Assembly (NCBI RefSeq): GCF_017813355.1
Contig: NZ_JAGIYZ010000012.1
Span: forward strand, 107,455 to 171,454
Reading direction: 5' to 3'
Length of the DNA stretch: 64,000 bases
Source: Roseomonas nitratireducens
Lineage (GTDB): Bacteria; Pseudomonadota; Alphaproteobacteria; Acetobacterales; Acetobacteraceae
The notes below the pieces were generated by a model. That model made no database searches. It saw only the letters and a program-made list of their open reading frames with translations, and was not told the origin of the DNA. Each line of letters begins with the position of its first letter. The first letter of the stretch is position 1. Shown piece by piece: positions 7,018-16,025 of this stretch. The position numbers and the translations under genes were made by a program.

Positions 7018-8985
7018 TTGAACGAAAACACCGTTGCGGCCGCCGAGGCGGCCGATGCCCCGGCGCAGCCGGCCCCTGCCCCCGAAGCGGCGATCGCCGC
7101 GCCCGGGCCAGACCTGTCGCCGCCGGCCGATGCGCCCGCGGCCGCCGCGCCGGCCGAGGAGGAACTCCGCGCCGAGGACGTGGCCCCCGACGACGACGCG
7201 GCACCCGGCGACGACGAGGACCTGCACGAATACACCGAGGAGGACGAGCCCGAGCCGGCGCGGACCACCTTCGCCGATATCGGCCTGTCCGAGGAACTGC
7301 TGCGCGCCGTCTCCGAATCCGGCTACGTCTACCCGACGCCGATCCAGGAAAAGGCGATCCCCTGGGTGATGATGGGCCGCGACGTGCTGGGCTGCGCCCA
7401 GACCGGCACGGGCAAGACCGCGTCCTTCGTGCTGCCGATGCTCGACATCCTCACCGGCTCGCGCGCCAAGGCGCGCATGCCGCGCAGCCTGATCCTCGAG
7501 CCGACGCGCGAGCTCGCGCTGCAGGTCGCCGAGAATTTCGAGAAGTACGGCAAGTACCTCAAGCTCAACCACGCCCTGCTGATCGGGGGCGAGAGCATGA
7601 ACGACCAGCGCGACGTGCTCGAGAAGGGCGTGGACGTGCTGATCGCGACGCCGGGCCGGCTGCTCGACCTGTTCGACCGCGGCCGCATCCTGATGGCCGA
7701 CTGCAAGCTGCTCGTGATCGACGAGGCGGACCGCATGCTGGACATGGGGTTCATCCCCGATGTCGAGCGCATCGTGTCCATGCTGCCGAAGATCCGCCAG
7801 ACGCTGTTCTTCAGCGCCACCATGGCGCCGGAGATCCGCCGGCTGGCCGACGCCTTCCTGTCGAACCCGAAGGAGATCTCGGTCTCCGCCCCGGCCTCCG
7901 TCGCCACGACGATCGTCGCCGGCCTGGTCTATGTGCAGCCGCACGACAAGCGCGAGGCGCTGCGCCGGCTGATCCGGCAGGAGAATGTCGGCAACGCGCT
8001 GATCTTCTGCAACAAGAAGATCGAGGTCGACATCCTCTACAAGTCGCTGAAGAAGCATCGCTTCAGCGTCGGCGCGCTGCATGGCGACATGGACCAGTCG
8101 ACCCGCTTCGCGACGCTGAACGCATTCAAGGCGGGCGAGCTGCAGCTGCTGGTGTGCAGCGACGTCGCCGCGCGCGGCATCGACATCGGCGGCCTGTCGC
8201 ACGTCTTCAACTTCGACGTGCCCTTCCGCGACGAGGACTACGTCCACCGCATCGGCCGCACCGGCCGCGCGGGCCGCGAGGGCCATGCCTACACCATCGC
8301 GACCGCCGACGACGCGAAGAACGTCGCCGCGATCGAGAAGCTGACCGGCAAGCCCATCCCGCGCATGGCGGTGGAAGGCCTCGACATCGTGCCGGAGAGC
8401 GAGATCGAGGAAGCGCGCAACGCGCCCAAGGGCCGTGGCCGCGGCCGTTCCTCCTCCGCCCCCGCCCGGGGCCGTGGCGGCGAACGCCGCGACGGCGGCC
8501 GCCGCGACGGCGCGCCGCGGGAACGCGCGCCGCGCGAACGCGAGCCCGACGAGGCCCGCCCGCGCCGCGAGGCCGAGGATGCGCGCCCGCGCCGCGACCG
8601 CGACGACACTAGTTCGCGTCGCGACCGCGACGACGCCAGCCCGCGCCGCGAGCGCGAGGGCGCCGAGGAAGCCCGCCCACGCCGCGAGCGCAGCCGCGAC
8701 CGCGACCGCGACGCGCGGATCGAGCGCGAGACCTCCGAACCCGCGCGCGAGACCGCCCGCGAGCCGCGCCGCGAGCGCGACGGCGGACGCGACCGCGACG
8801 CGCCGCGCGACCGCGACGCCGGGCGCGAACGCCGCTACCGGCAGGAAGACCTCGGCCCGGCCGTGAAGGGCTTCGGCGATGCCGTGCCGGCCTTCATGCT
8901 GATCCCGCTGCCGCGCCCGCGGCCCGAGAAGCCGGCCCCCGCGGAGGCCGCGCCCGCCGCGGCCCCCGAGACGGAAGCCGCCTGA
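7018..8985 (+). CDS. DEAD-box ATP-dependent RNA helicase with charged repetitive tail
   Basis: A 655-residue DEAD-box helicase that unwinds RNA for ribosome assembly or mRNA decay. After an acidic, Ala/Pro-rich N-terminus (1-80) come the Q motif (FADIGLSEELL from residue 85), Walker A AQTGTGKT (127-134), DEAD (235-238), SAT (266) and HRIGRTGR (from 410). Residues about 471-605 form an Arg/Asp/Glu low-complexity tail (RDRD, RRER, RGRGG runs), usual in RhlE/DeaD-like enzymes as an RNA-binding extension but long here. The TTG start was chosen for its ribosome site and because upstream codons read as non-coding. A strong hairpin follows the stop. Confidence 0.92.
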   Translation: MNENTVAAAEAADAPAQPAPAPEAAIAAPGPDLSPPADAPAAAAPAEEELRAEDVAPDDDAAPGDDEDLHEYTEEDEPEPARTTFADIGLSEELLRAVSESGYVYPTPIQEKAIPWVMMGRDVLGCAQTGTGKTASFVLPMLDILTGSRAKARMPRSLILEPTRELALQVAENFEKYGKYLKLNHALLIGGESMNDQRDVLEKGVDVLIATPGRLLDLFDRGRILMADCKLLVIDEADRMLDMGFIPDVERIVSMLPKIRQTLFFSATMAPEIRRLADAFLSNPKEISVSAPASVATTIVAGLVYVQPHDKREALRRLIRQENVGNALIFCNKKIEVDILYKSLKKHRFSVGALHGDMDQSTRFATLNAFKAGELQLLVCSDVAARGIDIGGLSHVFNFDVPFRDEDYVHRIGRTGRAGREGHAYTIATADDAKNVAAIEKLTGKPIPRMAVEGLDIVPESEIEEARNAPKGRGRGRSSSAPARGRGGERRDGGRRDGAPRERAPREREPDEARPRREAEDARPRRDRDDTSSRRDRDDASPRREREGAEEARPRRERSRDRDRDARIERETSEPARETAREPRRERDGGRDRDAPRDRDAGRERRYRQEDLGPAVKGFGDAVPAFMLIPLPRPRPEKPAPAEAAPAAAPETEAA

Positions 8986-8990
8986 CCACC

Positions 8991-9012
8991 GGCCGGGCAG
9001 CGATGCCCGGCC
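8991..9012 (+). terminator. Terminator hairpin after RNA helicase
   Basis: A perfect 9-bp stem (GGCCGGGCA / TGCCCGGCC) with a GCGA tetraloop begins 5 bases after the stop codon. It is followed by TTCCCGATT, only weakly U-rich, so it may act as a terminator or as an mRNA-stabilising end. Confidence 0.7.
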
Positions 9013-9075
9013 TTCCCGATTGCCCGAGCGCCGGCGGCACCCCATCCTGCCGGCGAGACGCCGGAGGACACCGCC

Positions 9076-10275
9076 ATGAACGTCGTCAGCAAGCCCGCCG
9101 CCAGCCGCGCGCAGTTCGTCTGGGAAGACCCGCTGCTGCTCGAGGATGCGCTCACGGAAGATGAGCGCATGATCCGCGATTCCGCGCGCGAGTTCTGCCA
9201 GGAAAAGCTGATGCCGCGGATCCTGATGGCGAACCGCAACGGCACCTTCGACCGCGAGATCATGAACGAGTTCGGGGCGATGGGCTTCCTCGGCGCCACG
9301 CTCGAAGGCTATGGCTGCGCGGGCGTCTCCTACGTCGCCTACGGGCTGATGGCGCGCGAGGTGGAGCGCGTCGATTCCGGCTACCGCTCCGCCTTCTCCG
9401 TGCAGTCCAGCCTCGTGATGTTCCCCATCCACGCCTACGGGTCCGAGGAACAGCGCCAGAAGTTCCTGCCCAAGCTGCGCACCGGCGAATGGGTCGGCTG
9501 CTTCGGCCTGACCGAGCCCGATGCCGGGTCCGACCCGTCCTCGATGCGGACGCGCGCGCGCAAGGTCGATGGCGGCTACATCCTCAGCGGCTCGAAGACC
9601 TGGATCACCAATTCGCCGATCGCCGACGTCGCCGTGGTCTGGGCCAAGGACGACGACGGCGTGCTGCGCGGCTTCATCCTCGAGCGCGGGATGAAGGGCC
9701 TCACCTTCCCCAAGATCGAGGGCAAGTTCTCGCTGCGCGCCTCCGTCACCGGCATGATCATGATGGAGGACGTCTTCGTGCCGGAGGAGAACCGGCTGCC
9801 GGGCGTGAAGTCGCTCGCGGGCCCCTTCTCCTGCCTCAACCGCGCGCGCTACGGCATCGCCTGGGGCGCGCTGGGCGCGGCCGAGTTCTGCTGGCACGCC
9901 GCGCGCGACTACACGCTGAACCGGATGATGTTCGGCAAGCCGCTCGCCGCGACGCAGCTGGTGCAGAAGAAGCTCGCCGACATGCAGACCGAGATCACGC
10001 TCGGCCTGCACGCGGTGCTGCGCGTGGGCCGGCTGATGGACGAGGGCCGCGCGGCGCCGGAGATGATCTCCCTGGTCAAGCGCAACAATTGCGGCAAGTC
10101 GCTCGACGTCGCCCGCGTCGCGCGCGACATGCACGGCGGCAACGGGATCGTGGACGAGTACCACGTGATCCGCCACGTCATGAACCTCGAGACGGTCAAC
10201 ACCTATGAAGGCACGCACGACGTGCACGCGCTGATCCTCGGCCGGGCGCAGACCGGGCTGAACGCCTTCGGCTGA
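9076..10275 (+). CDS. gcdH: Glutaryl-CoA dehydrogenase
   Basis: A 399-residue FAD flavoprotein that oxidises and decarboxylates glutaryl-CoA to crotonyl-CoA in lysine, tryptophan and dicarboxylate breakdown, passing electrons to ETF. The C-terminal motif [20 protein letters not shown] places the catalytic Glu at residue 378 and matches the glutaryl-CoA dehydrogenase signature very closely. [12 protein letters not shown] and [12 protein letters not shown] are flavin-binding segments. The ATG is preceded by GGAGG at the right distance. Length is normal. It is probably its own unit; the rRNA methyltransferase gene follows 21 bases downstream and may be co-transcribed. Confidence 0.95.
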   Translation: MNVVSKPAASRAQFVWEDPLLLEDALTEDERMIRDSAREFCQEKLMPRILMANRNGTFDREIMNEFGAMGFLGATLEGYGCAGVSYVAYGLMAREVERVDSGYRSAFSVQSSLVMFPIHAYGSEEQRQKFLPKLRTGEWVGCFGLTEPDAGSDPSSMRTRARKVDGGYILSGSKTWITNSPIADVAVVWAKDDDGVLRGFILERGMKGLTFPKIEGKFSLRASVTGMIMMEDVFVPEENRLPGVKSLAGPFSCLNRARYGIAWGALGAAEFCWHAARDYTLNRMMFGKPLAATQLVQKKLADMQTEITLGLHAVLRVGRLMDEGRAAPEMISLVKRNNCGKSLDVARVARDMHGGNGIVDEYHVIRHVMNLETVNTYEGTHDVHALILGRAQTGLNAFG

Positions 10276-10296
10276 ACCGGGGGCGCGGACCGCGCC

Positions 10297-11550
10297 ATGG
10301 ACATCGTGATCGAACGCATGGGGGCCGGCGGCGACGGGATCGCCGCCGGCCCCATCTACGTGCCGCGCGCCCTGCCGGGCGAACGCGTGCGCGTGCACCC
10401 GGGGGCCAGGCGCGGCGACGGCCAGGCGGCCGCGCTGGAGGCGGTGCTCGAGCCAAGCCCCGACCGCGTCCCGCCCCCCTGCCCCCATTTCGACCAGGGC
10501 TGCGGCGGCTGCGCCGTGCAGCACTGGGCGCCCGCCGCCCAGGCCGGCTGGAAGCGCGCGCGGCTGGCCGAGGCGCTGTCCCGCGCCGGCTTCCCCGACG
10601 CGCCGGTCGCGCCGACCATCGCCACCGAGCCGGGCCATCGCCGCCGCGCCGACCTCGCGCTGCGGCGCACGCCGCGCGGCGCGATCGCCGGGCTGCATGT
10701 GGCGGGCAGCGCGGAGGTGCTCGACCTCGCGACCTGCGCCGTGCTCGACCCGCGCCTCGTTGCGCTGCTGCCGCCGCTGCGCACCATGCTCGCCAGCCTT
10801 TCGGCGCTGAAGCGCGAGGGATCGGCGGTGGTGAACCTGCTCGACACCGGGCCCGACCTGCTGCTGCGCACCGACGCGCCGCTGCAGGCCGGGGACCGCA
10901 TGCTGCTCGCCCGCTTCGCCGAGCGCGAGGGCCTCGCGCGCATCGCCTGGGCGCGCGGGGCTGGCACGCCGGAGATCGCGGCCCAGCACGCCGCGCCCAC
11001 CATCGCCCTGTCGGGCGTCGCCATAACCCCCCCGCCCGGCGCCTTCCTGCAGGCGAGCCCGCAGGGCGAGGCCGCTATCATCGCCGCCGTGCTCGCCGCG
11101 CTGCCGGCGAAGCTGAAGGGGCGCGGGCGGATCGCCGACCTGCATGCGGGGCTCGGCACGCTGTCCATCCCGCTCGCCGCGCGCGGGCGCGTCGCGGCCT
11201 TCGAATCCGATGCGGGCGCGGTCGCCGCGCTGGCCGCCGCGGCGGGACGCGCCGGCGTGCCGGTGACGGCGACGCGGCGGGACCTCGACCGCCAGCCGCT
11301 GGAGCCGTCGGAGCTGACCGGCTTTGCCGCGGTGGTGCTGGACCCGCCGCATGGCGGCGCGCCGGCGCAGGTGCCGCTGCTGGCGCGCAGCGCGGTGCCG
11401 CTCGTCGTGTATGTGTCGTGCAACCCGGCGGCGCTGTCGCGCGACGGGCGCGCCTTCGCGCAGGCCGGCTGGCGCGTCGCGGCGGCGACGCCGATCGACC
11501 AGTTCGTCCACTCCGCGCAGATGGAAGCGGTGGTCGCCTTCGCGCGGTGA
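10297..11550 (+). CDS. 23S rRNA (uracil-5)-methyltransferase, RlmD/RumA family
   Basis: A 417-residue SAM-dependent RNA m5U methyltransferase. It opens with a TRAM-like RNA-binding domain (VIERMGAGGDGIA ... GPIYVPRALPGERV). Four cysteines for the [4Fe-4S] cluster are present at 62, 69, 72 (CPHFDQGCGGC) and 147. The SAM-binding region is RIADLHAGLGTLSIPLA, and the catalytic nucleophile is Cys375 in VSCNP. The target is most likely U1939 or U747 of 23S rRNA; the subtype cannot be fixed from sequence alone. As an Fe-S protein it would depend on the SUF operon nearby. Confidence 0.88.
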   Translation: MDIVIERMGAGGDGIAAGPIYVPRALPGERVRVHPGARRGDGQAAALEAVLEPSPDRVPPPCPHFDQGCGGCAVQHWAPAAQAGWKRARLAEALSRAGFPDAPVAPTIATEPGHRRRADLALRRTPRGAIAGLHVAGSAEVLDLATCAVLDPRLVALLPPLRTMLASLSALKREGSAVVNLLDTGPDLLLRTDAPLQAGDRMLLARFAEREGLARIAWARGAGTPEIAAQHAAPTIALSGVAITPPPGAFLQASPQGEAAIIAAVLAALPAKLKGRGRIADLHAGLGTLSIPLAARGRVAAFESDAGAVAALAAAAGRAGVPVTATRRDLDRQPLEPSELTGFAAVVLDPPHGGAPAQVPLLARSAVPLVVYVSCNPAALSRDGRAFAQAGWRVAAATPIDQFVHSAQMEAVVAFAR

Positions 11551-11557
11551 CGCGCCG

Positions 11558-12421
11558 CTACAGCGGCCGGCGCGCGAGGATCACTTCGCTGTGCGGCAGG
11601 CCGGGCAGGTCGGCCATCGCCACGGATGCGCGCCCGCCGGCCTCGATCCGCCAGGCGTGGTTCAGGCCAAGGCCTTCGAGCCAGGTCGCGAAGGCCGCGA
11701 CATCGGCACGCGCGCGCATCATCGGCACCGACCATTCCATCACCAGCACTAGGTCGGGAGACCGGCGGATCAGCGCCTCCGCCCCGCGCAACGCCAGCGG
11801 TTCCGCGCCCTCGCAATCGAGGCGCATCAGCCGCGCCGGGCCGAAGCCCTCGCCCACCGCGTCGTCGATGCGCACGGTCTCGATCTCATGCCGCTGGGTG
11901 TAGCCGGGCCCGACGGCGGCGACCTCGAGATGCCCGCTGCCGGCATGGTCCGGATGGACCAGCAGCGCGACCTGCCCCGGCGCATCCGCCGCCGCCCTGG
12001 GATGGATGGTGACGCGGTCGTTGAAGCCGTTCAGCGCGACGGAGGCCGACAGCAGCGGCACCAGACGCGGGTTCGGCTCGAAGGCGTGCAGCCGGCCGGC
12101 GGCGCCGATCGCGGCCGACATCGCCAGGGTGTGGTAGCCGATATTCGCCCCCACCTCGACCACCGCGGCGCCGGGGGCGAGCAGCGCGAGCACCGCGTCC
12201 TCCACCACCCTTTCCCATTCCCCGCGCAGGGCGAGGTGCGGCGTCATGCCGATATCGGTCGCGTCGAGCATCAGCTGGTGGCCGCGATGGGTCAGCGTCA
12301 CGGCGCGGCCATTGCCGAGATAGGCGTAGCTTTCGCGCCGGCCCGGCGCGGCGGGCGGCGGCGCGGACGACCCCGCGAGCCAGCCGCCGAGCCGCCGCAG
12401 GAAGGAAGGCACGCCGTCCAT
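11558..12421 (-). CDS. FkbM family SAM-dependent methyltransferase (intact copy)
   Basis: A 287-residue class I methyltransferase of the FkbM group, which O-methylates sugars or glycans. The SAM site is intact: AVVEVGANIGYHTLAMSAAI, HAFEPNPRL, and the late motif LMRLDCEGAEPLALRGAEA. A short N-terminal extension (about 50 residues) precedes the domain. The ATG shares its A with the stop of the upstream paralogue (TGATG), so the pair is translationally coupled. The acceptor is unknown; surface polysaccharide or flagellin modification is typical of the family. Confidence 0.83.
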   Translation of the reverse strand: MDGVPSFLRRLGGWLAGSSAPPPAAPGRRESYAYLGNGRAVTLTHRGHQLMLDATDIGMTPHLALRGEWERVVEDAVLALLAPGAAVVEVGANIGYHTLAMSAAIGAAGRLHAFEPNPRLVPLLSASVALNGFNDRVTIHPRAAADAPGQVALLVHPDHAGSGHLEVAAVGPGYTQRHEIETVRIDDAVGEGFGPARLMRLDCEGAEPLALRGAEALIRRSPDLVLVMEWSVPMMRARADVAAFATWLEGLGLNHAWRIEAGGRASVAMADLPGLPHSEVILARRPL

Positions 12422-13467
12422 CAGCGCGGTTCCACCATGGACAGGTAGAGCGTCGCGACGCGCCGCGCCTCGATCAGCTCGGCCGCCGTGCAGGCCTTGG
12501 CGCGCGAATCCCCGTCGATGAAGCGCAGCGGCCAGCGCGCGCCGAGGGCGCCGAGCAGCGCCGCCGGTTCCTCCGTCCGCCCGGCGTCGAATTCCAGCAG
12601 GATCCGGATGCCCGGGTTGCGCACCGCCAGCGCCTCGCAGCCGGGGAGGAGGTCGATCGCGCGCGGCATGAAGCCGATGCGCAGCAGGTCCACCGGCCCG
12701 CCCGCCGCCTCGGGCAGCGACGCCGCCGGCGCGGTGAAGACCTGGCGGCCCTCCTCCTGCGCGAAATGGGATGCGAGGGGGCCATCGGCCGGGCCGGTCA
12801 TCAGCGCCGGCAGCGTGACGCCGTCCCGCGCGCCGGCGCCCACGGCCAGGCGATGCGCGGCAAGGCGCCCGCCGAGCCCGTTCAGCGTGACGTTGCGCCC
12901 GAGCAGCCAGTGCAGCCAGGGATTGGGCTCGAGCGCGACGACGCGCCCTTCCGGCCCCACGAGTTCGGCCAGCAACAGGCTGTAGTAGCCGTAGATGGCG
13001 CCGACATCGCAGGCGGTCTCCCCGCGCGCGACGTTGCGGCAGAGGAATTCCGTCACCCAGTATTCCCAATAGCCGTCGAGCAGCAGGTGCGGCGCGATGC
13101 CGCCATCGGTCGCGTCCACGAACAGCTTGAAGCGGCCGAGCACGCGGCACAGCGCGCTGCCGTCCGGCAGCGGCACGGTCTGGGTGCGGTCGCGGATCAG
13201 CGCCTCGACCTGCCGGCGGTTGCCGGCGCGCAGCAATTCCTCGAGCGTCGCGATGTCGCGGCGGCCGACCTCGGCGTGCATCGCCTCGATCTCGGCGCGC
13301 AGGACGGCGAGTTCGCCGCGGATGCGGAAGAGTTCCTCCTGCACCGCGGCGGCCTGCTCGGCATCGTTGCGCCCGGTGCCGAGCAGCCAGCCGAGGAAGC
13401 GCGAGACGCCCCCGGGCCGGTCGGGCGCCCTCGTCGCGGGCAAGAGATGCGTCTCGTCCTTCGGCAC
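12421..13467 (-). CDS. Degenerate FkbM-type methyltransferase-like protein
   Basis: A 348-residue paralogue of the following FkbM gene with an N-terminal coiled coil (EELFRIRGELAVLRAEIEAM region, about residues 30-70). The SAM-binding loop is altered (DVGAIYGYYSLLLAELVG in place of DVGANIGYY), but EPNPWLHWL is kept. The late motif, normally like KIDVEGAE, reads LLRIGFMPRAIDLLPG, so the Asp/Glu expected there are gone. Catalysis is therefore doubtful; it may be a partner subunit or bind another ligand. The GTG start reading VPKDETHLL was preferred for its GGGA site upstream; an ATG 29 codons earlier is possible. Confidence 0.7.
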   Translation of the reverse strand: MPKDETHLLPATRAPDRPGGVSRFLGWLLGTGRNDAEQAAAVQEELFRIRGELAVLRAEIEAMHAEVGRRDIATLEELLRAGNRRQVEALIRDRTQTVPLPDGSALCRVLGRFKLFVDATDGGIAPHLLLDGYWEYWVTEFLCRNVARGETACDVGAIYGYYSLLLAELVGPEGRVVALEPNPWLHWLLGRNVTLNGLGGRLAAHRLAVGAGARDGVTLPALMTGPADGPLASHFAQEEGRQVFTAPAASLPEAAGGPVDLLRIGFMPRAIDLLPGCEALAVRNPGIRILLEFDAGRTEEPAALLGALGARWPLRFIDGDSRAKACTAAELIEARRVATLYLSMVEPR

Positions 13468-13619
13468 GTATGGTCCCTGCCCGCACGGAAACGGTCGTAT
13501 CGTTCCAGGAACATCATTCCCATCGGCGGGCGCAACTGGCAACCCGGGCCACACGGGGGGTTGATCCCGGCCGGTTTCCCCCCACCCTCTGCGTTAAGGA
13601 ATTCCAAGGGACCCGCGCA

Positions 13620-14594
13620 ATGACCGACCGCCGCACCGCCCTGGCCCTGGCCGGGGCCAGCCTCATTGCCGTGCCCGCGCTGCTGCGCGCCCGGCCCGCC
13701 CTGGCCCAGGCCGCCGAAGCGCCCGCCCAGGCGCCCGGCTTCTACCGCTTCCGCGTGGGCGGCTTCACCGTGACGACGGTGCATGACGGCTTCTTCGCCC
13801 GCCCGCTGGAAGGCTTCGTGCGCAACGCGCCGATCGCCGAGGTTCAGGAGGCGGCGCGGGCCGCCTTCCTGCCGACCGACCGCACCGTCATCCCCTTCAC
13901 CATCACCTTCGTGCAGCGCGGCGACACGCTCGCGGTGTTCGACGCCGGCAACGGCGTGACGCCGGCCGGCGCCACGGCGGGCCGCATGATCGCGAACATG
14001 GCCGCCGCGGGCATCGATCCGGCGCGCGTGACGCATGTGATCCACAGCCACTTCCACGGCGACCACATCAACGGCCTGCTGAACGCGGAAGGCGGCGCCG
14101 CCTTCCCGAACGCCGCCGTGCACGTGCCCGCCACCGAATGGGCCTGGTGGACCGGGGACGGCAACCAGACGCGCACGCCGGAAGGCCAGCGCCCGACCTT
14201 CGCCAATGTCACACGCCGCTTCACGCCGTACCGCGAACGGGTGCAGCAGTTCCAGGCGGGGGCCGAGGTGCTGCCCGGCATCACCGCCGTCGCCGCCTAC
14301 GGCCACACGCCGGGGCATACCGTCTTCCGCATCGCCGACGGGGCGGAGCAAATGATGTTCCTGGCCGACCTGACCAACCGGCCCGAGATCATGATGGCGC
14401 GGCCGGACTGGCAGATCGTGTTCGACATGGATGGCGACGCGGCCTCGGCCACGCGCCGCCGCGTGCTCGACATGGTCGCGACCGACCGCATACGCGTCAC
14501 GGGCTACCACTACCCCTTCCCGGCGAACGGCTTCGTTGCCCGGAACGGCAACGGGTACCGCTTCGTGCCGGCGGACTGGTCCAGCGCCGTGTGA
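13620..14594 (+). CDS. Exported MBL-fold metallo-hydrolase, copy 1
   Basis: A 324-residue metallo-beta-lactamase-fold enzyme. The N-terminus MTDRRTALALAGASLIAVPA with a following ALAQA is a twin-arginine-like signal, so the protein is probably folded before export to the periplasm. The metal site HSHFHGDH is at residues 142-149, followed by GHTPGHT and the Asp in FLADLTN. Hydrolysis of a lactone, ester or phosphodiester is possible; the substrate is unknown. AAGGGA lies upstream of the ATG. A close paralogue follows 69 bases downstream with the motif at the same residue numbers, which indicates a tandem duplication. Confidence 0.83.
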   Translation: MTDRRTALALAGASLIAVPALLRARPALAQAAEAPAQAPGFYRFRVGGFTVTTVHDGFFARPLEGFVRNAPIAEVQEAARAAFLPTDRTVIPFTITFVQRGDTLAVFDAGNGVTPAGATAGRMIANMAAAGIDPARVTHVIHSHFHGDHINGLLNAEGGAAFPNAAVHVPATEWAWWTGDGNQTRTPEGQRPTFANVTRRFTPYRERVQQFQAGAEVLPGITAVAAYGHTPGHTVFRIADGAEQMMFLADLTNRPEIMMARPDWQIVFDMDGDAASATRRRVLDMVATDRIRVTGYHYPFPANGFVARNGNGYRFVPADWSSAV

Positions 14595-14663
14595 CCTTGT
14601 CGCTTGAGTGACGCTTGGGCGGGGGATGTCCTGCCGCCCCACAGGACCCAGGGAGGCCATGAG

Positions 14664-15626
14664 ATGAAGATGAACCGACGCGCCGTGCTCGGCGCCAGCA
14701 CCCTTCTCGCCGCGACGCCGCTGCTGGCCGCGCGCGACGCCGCCGCCCAGGGCGCGCCGCCCGCGCCGTCCGGCCCGGCCTTCCACCGCTTCCAGGTGGG
14801 TGCGCTGCGCGTGACCGTCGTGACCGACGGGACGAATGTCCGCCAGGACGTGCGCCAGGGCCTGGTGGTCAACGCGAATGCCGAGCAGGTGTCAGGCGCG
14901 CTGCAGGCCGCCGGCATCCAGGGCGTCGCCATGCGCAACCCGTTCAACGTGACCTTCGTGGAAGGCCCGGGCGGCATCGTCGCGATCGATGTCGGCACCG
15001 GCGGCGCCGGCGGGCCGGAGACGGGCGCACTGCACGCGAACATGCGGGCGGCGGGTCTCGACCCCGCGCGCGTGACGCGCATCGTCCACACGCATTTCCA
15101 CGGCGACCATATCGGCGGCCTGACCAATGCCGAGGGCGCGGCGGTCTATCCCAACGCGACGGTCGCGGTGCCGGAACGCGAATGGGCCTTCTGGATGGAC
15201 GAAGGGGAAGCGTCGCGCGCGACCGAGGCGCGCCGCCCGGCCTTCGCGAATGCCCGCCGCCGCTTCGGGCCCTATGCCCAGAAGGTCGAGCGCTTCGCCG
15301 CCGACGCGCAGGTCGCCCCCGGCATCCGCGCGGTCGCGACCAACGGGCACAGCCCGGGGCACACCTCCTTCCTCATCCATGACGGCAACCAGCAGGCGCT
15401 GGTGATCGGGGATGCCATCACGACGCCGGCCTTCTTCATGGCGAACCCCGAATGGTACCCGGTGTTCGACATGGACCCGACCATGGCGGTGGACACGCGC
15501 AAGCGGCTGCTCGACCGCGCGGCGACGGAGCGGATGCAGGTGATCGGCTATCACTTCGACATGCCGGCGACCGGGCGCGTCGAGCGCGCCGGGACGGGCT
15601 ACCGGCTGGTGCCGTCGAACGCGTGA
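14664..15626 (+). CDS. Exported MBL-fold metallo-hydrolase, copy 2
   Basis: A 320-residue paralogue of the preceding gene. The signal MKMNRRAVLGASTLLAATPL has the Arg pair and an Ala-rich cleavage area. HTHFHGDH is at residues 142-149, the same position as in copy 1; GHSPGHTSF and the Asp of VIGDAITT complete the metal ligands. GGGAGG lies 7 bases before the ATG and decides the start over an upstream in-frame alternative. The two copies differ enough that they may have split substrates. It converges with the suf operon and shares a terminator hairpin with it. Confidence 0.83.
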   Translation: MKMNRRAVLGASTLLAATPLLAARDAAAQGAPPAPSGPAFHRFQVGALRVTVVTDGTNVRQDVRQGLVVNANAEQVSGALQAAGIQGVAMRNPFNVTFVEGPGGIVAIDVGTGGAGGPETGALHANMRAAGLDPARVTRIVHTHFHGDHIGGLTNAEGAAVYPNATVAVPEREWAFWMDEGEASRATEARRPAFANARRRFGPYAQKVERFAADAQVAPGIRAVATNGHSPGHTSFLIHDGNQQALVIGDAITTPAFFMANPEWYPVFDMDPTMAVDTRKRLLDRAATERMQVIGYHFDMPATGRVERAGTGYRLVPSNA

Positions 15627-15633
15627 TGCGTGC

Positions 15634-15668
15634 GCGGCGGATCCTTCACACGTGGAAGGATTCGCCGC
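15634..15668. terminator. Bidirectional hairpin between MBL gene and sufA
   Basis: The arms GCGGCG-G-ATCCTTC and GAAGGAT-T-CGCCGC pair over 14 positions (one G-U) around a 7-base loop. It begins 8 bases after the MBL stop and overlaps the last codons and stop of sufA, so it can serve transcripts from both sides. No long U-tract is present. Confidence 0.55.
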
Positions 15669-16014
15669 AGCCGCAACGGCCCTTCTCGTTGGGATTGGTG
15701 AAGGTGAAGCCGGCGGTCATCGCCTTCACCTCGTAGTCCATCACCGTGCCGATCAGGAACAGCGTGGCCTTGCGGTCGATCAGCACGGTCACGCCGCGGT
15801 CGGTGATGACCTCGTCCGACGGCGCGGCGGCATCGGTCCAGGACAGGTCGTAGGACAGGCCCGAACAGCCCTTCGTCTTGACCCCGATGCGCAGCAGCCG
15901 GCCGTGCTCGCCCTTGGCGTAGAGCGCGCGCAGGCGTTCGGCCGCGCCTTCGGTCAGCGACATCAGCGGCGGCAGCGCGCGGGCCTTGCGCGGGGCTTCG
16001 GTGGTGGTGCTCAT
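15646..16014 (-). CDS. sufA: Fe-S cluster assembly carrier SufA (A-type)
   Basis: A 122-residue A-type carrier that receives clusters from the SufBCD scaffold and passes them to target proteins. The three ligand cysteines are Cys50 (KTKGCSGLSY), Cys114 and Cys116 (GRCGCGESF). An N-terminal extension of about 15 residues precedes the domain (MSLTEGAAERLRAL). It is the last gene of the leftward suf operon, 11 bases after sufT, and its end lies inside a terminator hairpin. Confidence 0.93.
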   Translation of the reverse strand: MSTTTEAPRKARALPPLMSLTEGAAERLRALYAKGEHGRLLRIGVKTKGCSGLSYDLSWTDAAAPSDEVITDRGVTVLIDRKATLFLIGTVMDYEVKAMTAGFTFTNPNEKGRCGCGESFHV

Positions 16015-16025
16015 CGGTGCCCCCT

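Noticed and set aside
8430..8834. Tandem DNA repeats inside the helicase gene as a mobile or minisatellite element
   Set aside because: The repeats encode an in-frame Arg/Asp/Glu tail usual for the protein family, so they are explained by coding sequence.
6091..11511. A 1,806-codon open frame on the minus strand
   Set aside because: It is antisense to the helicase, gcdH and RlmD-type genes; long shadow frames are expected in very GC-rich DNA, and its composition (Arg/Ala/Gly/His-rich) is not protein-like.
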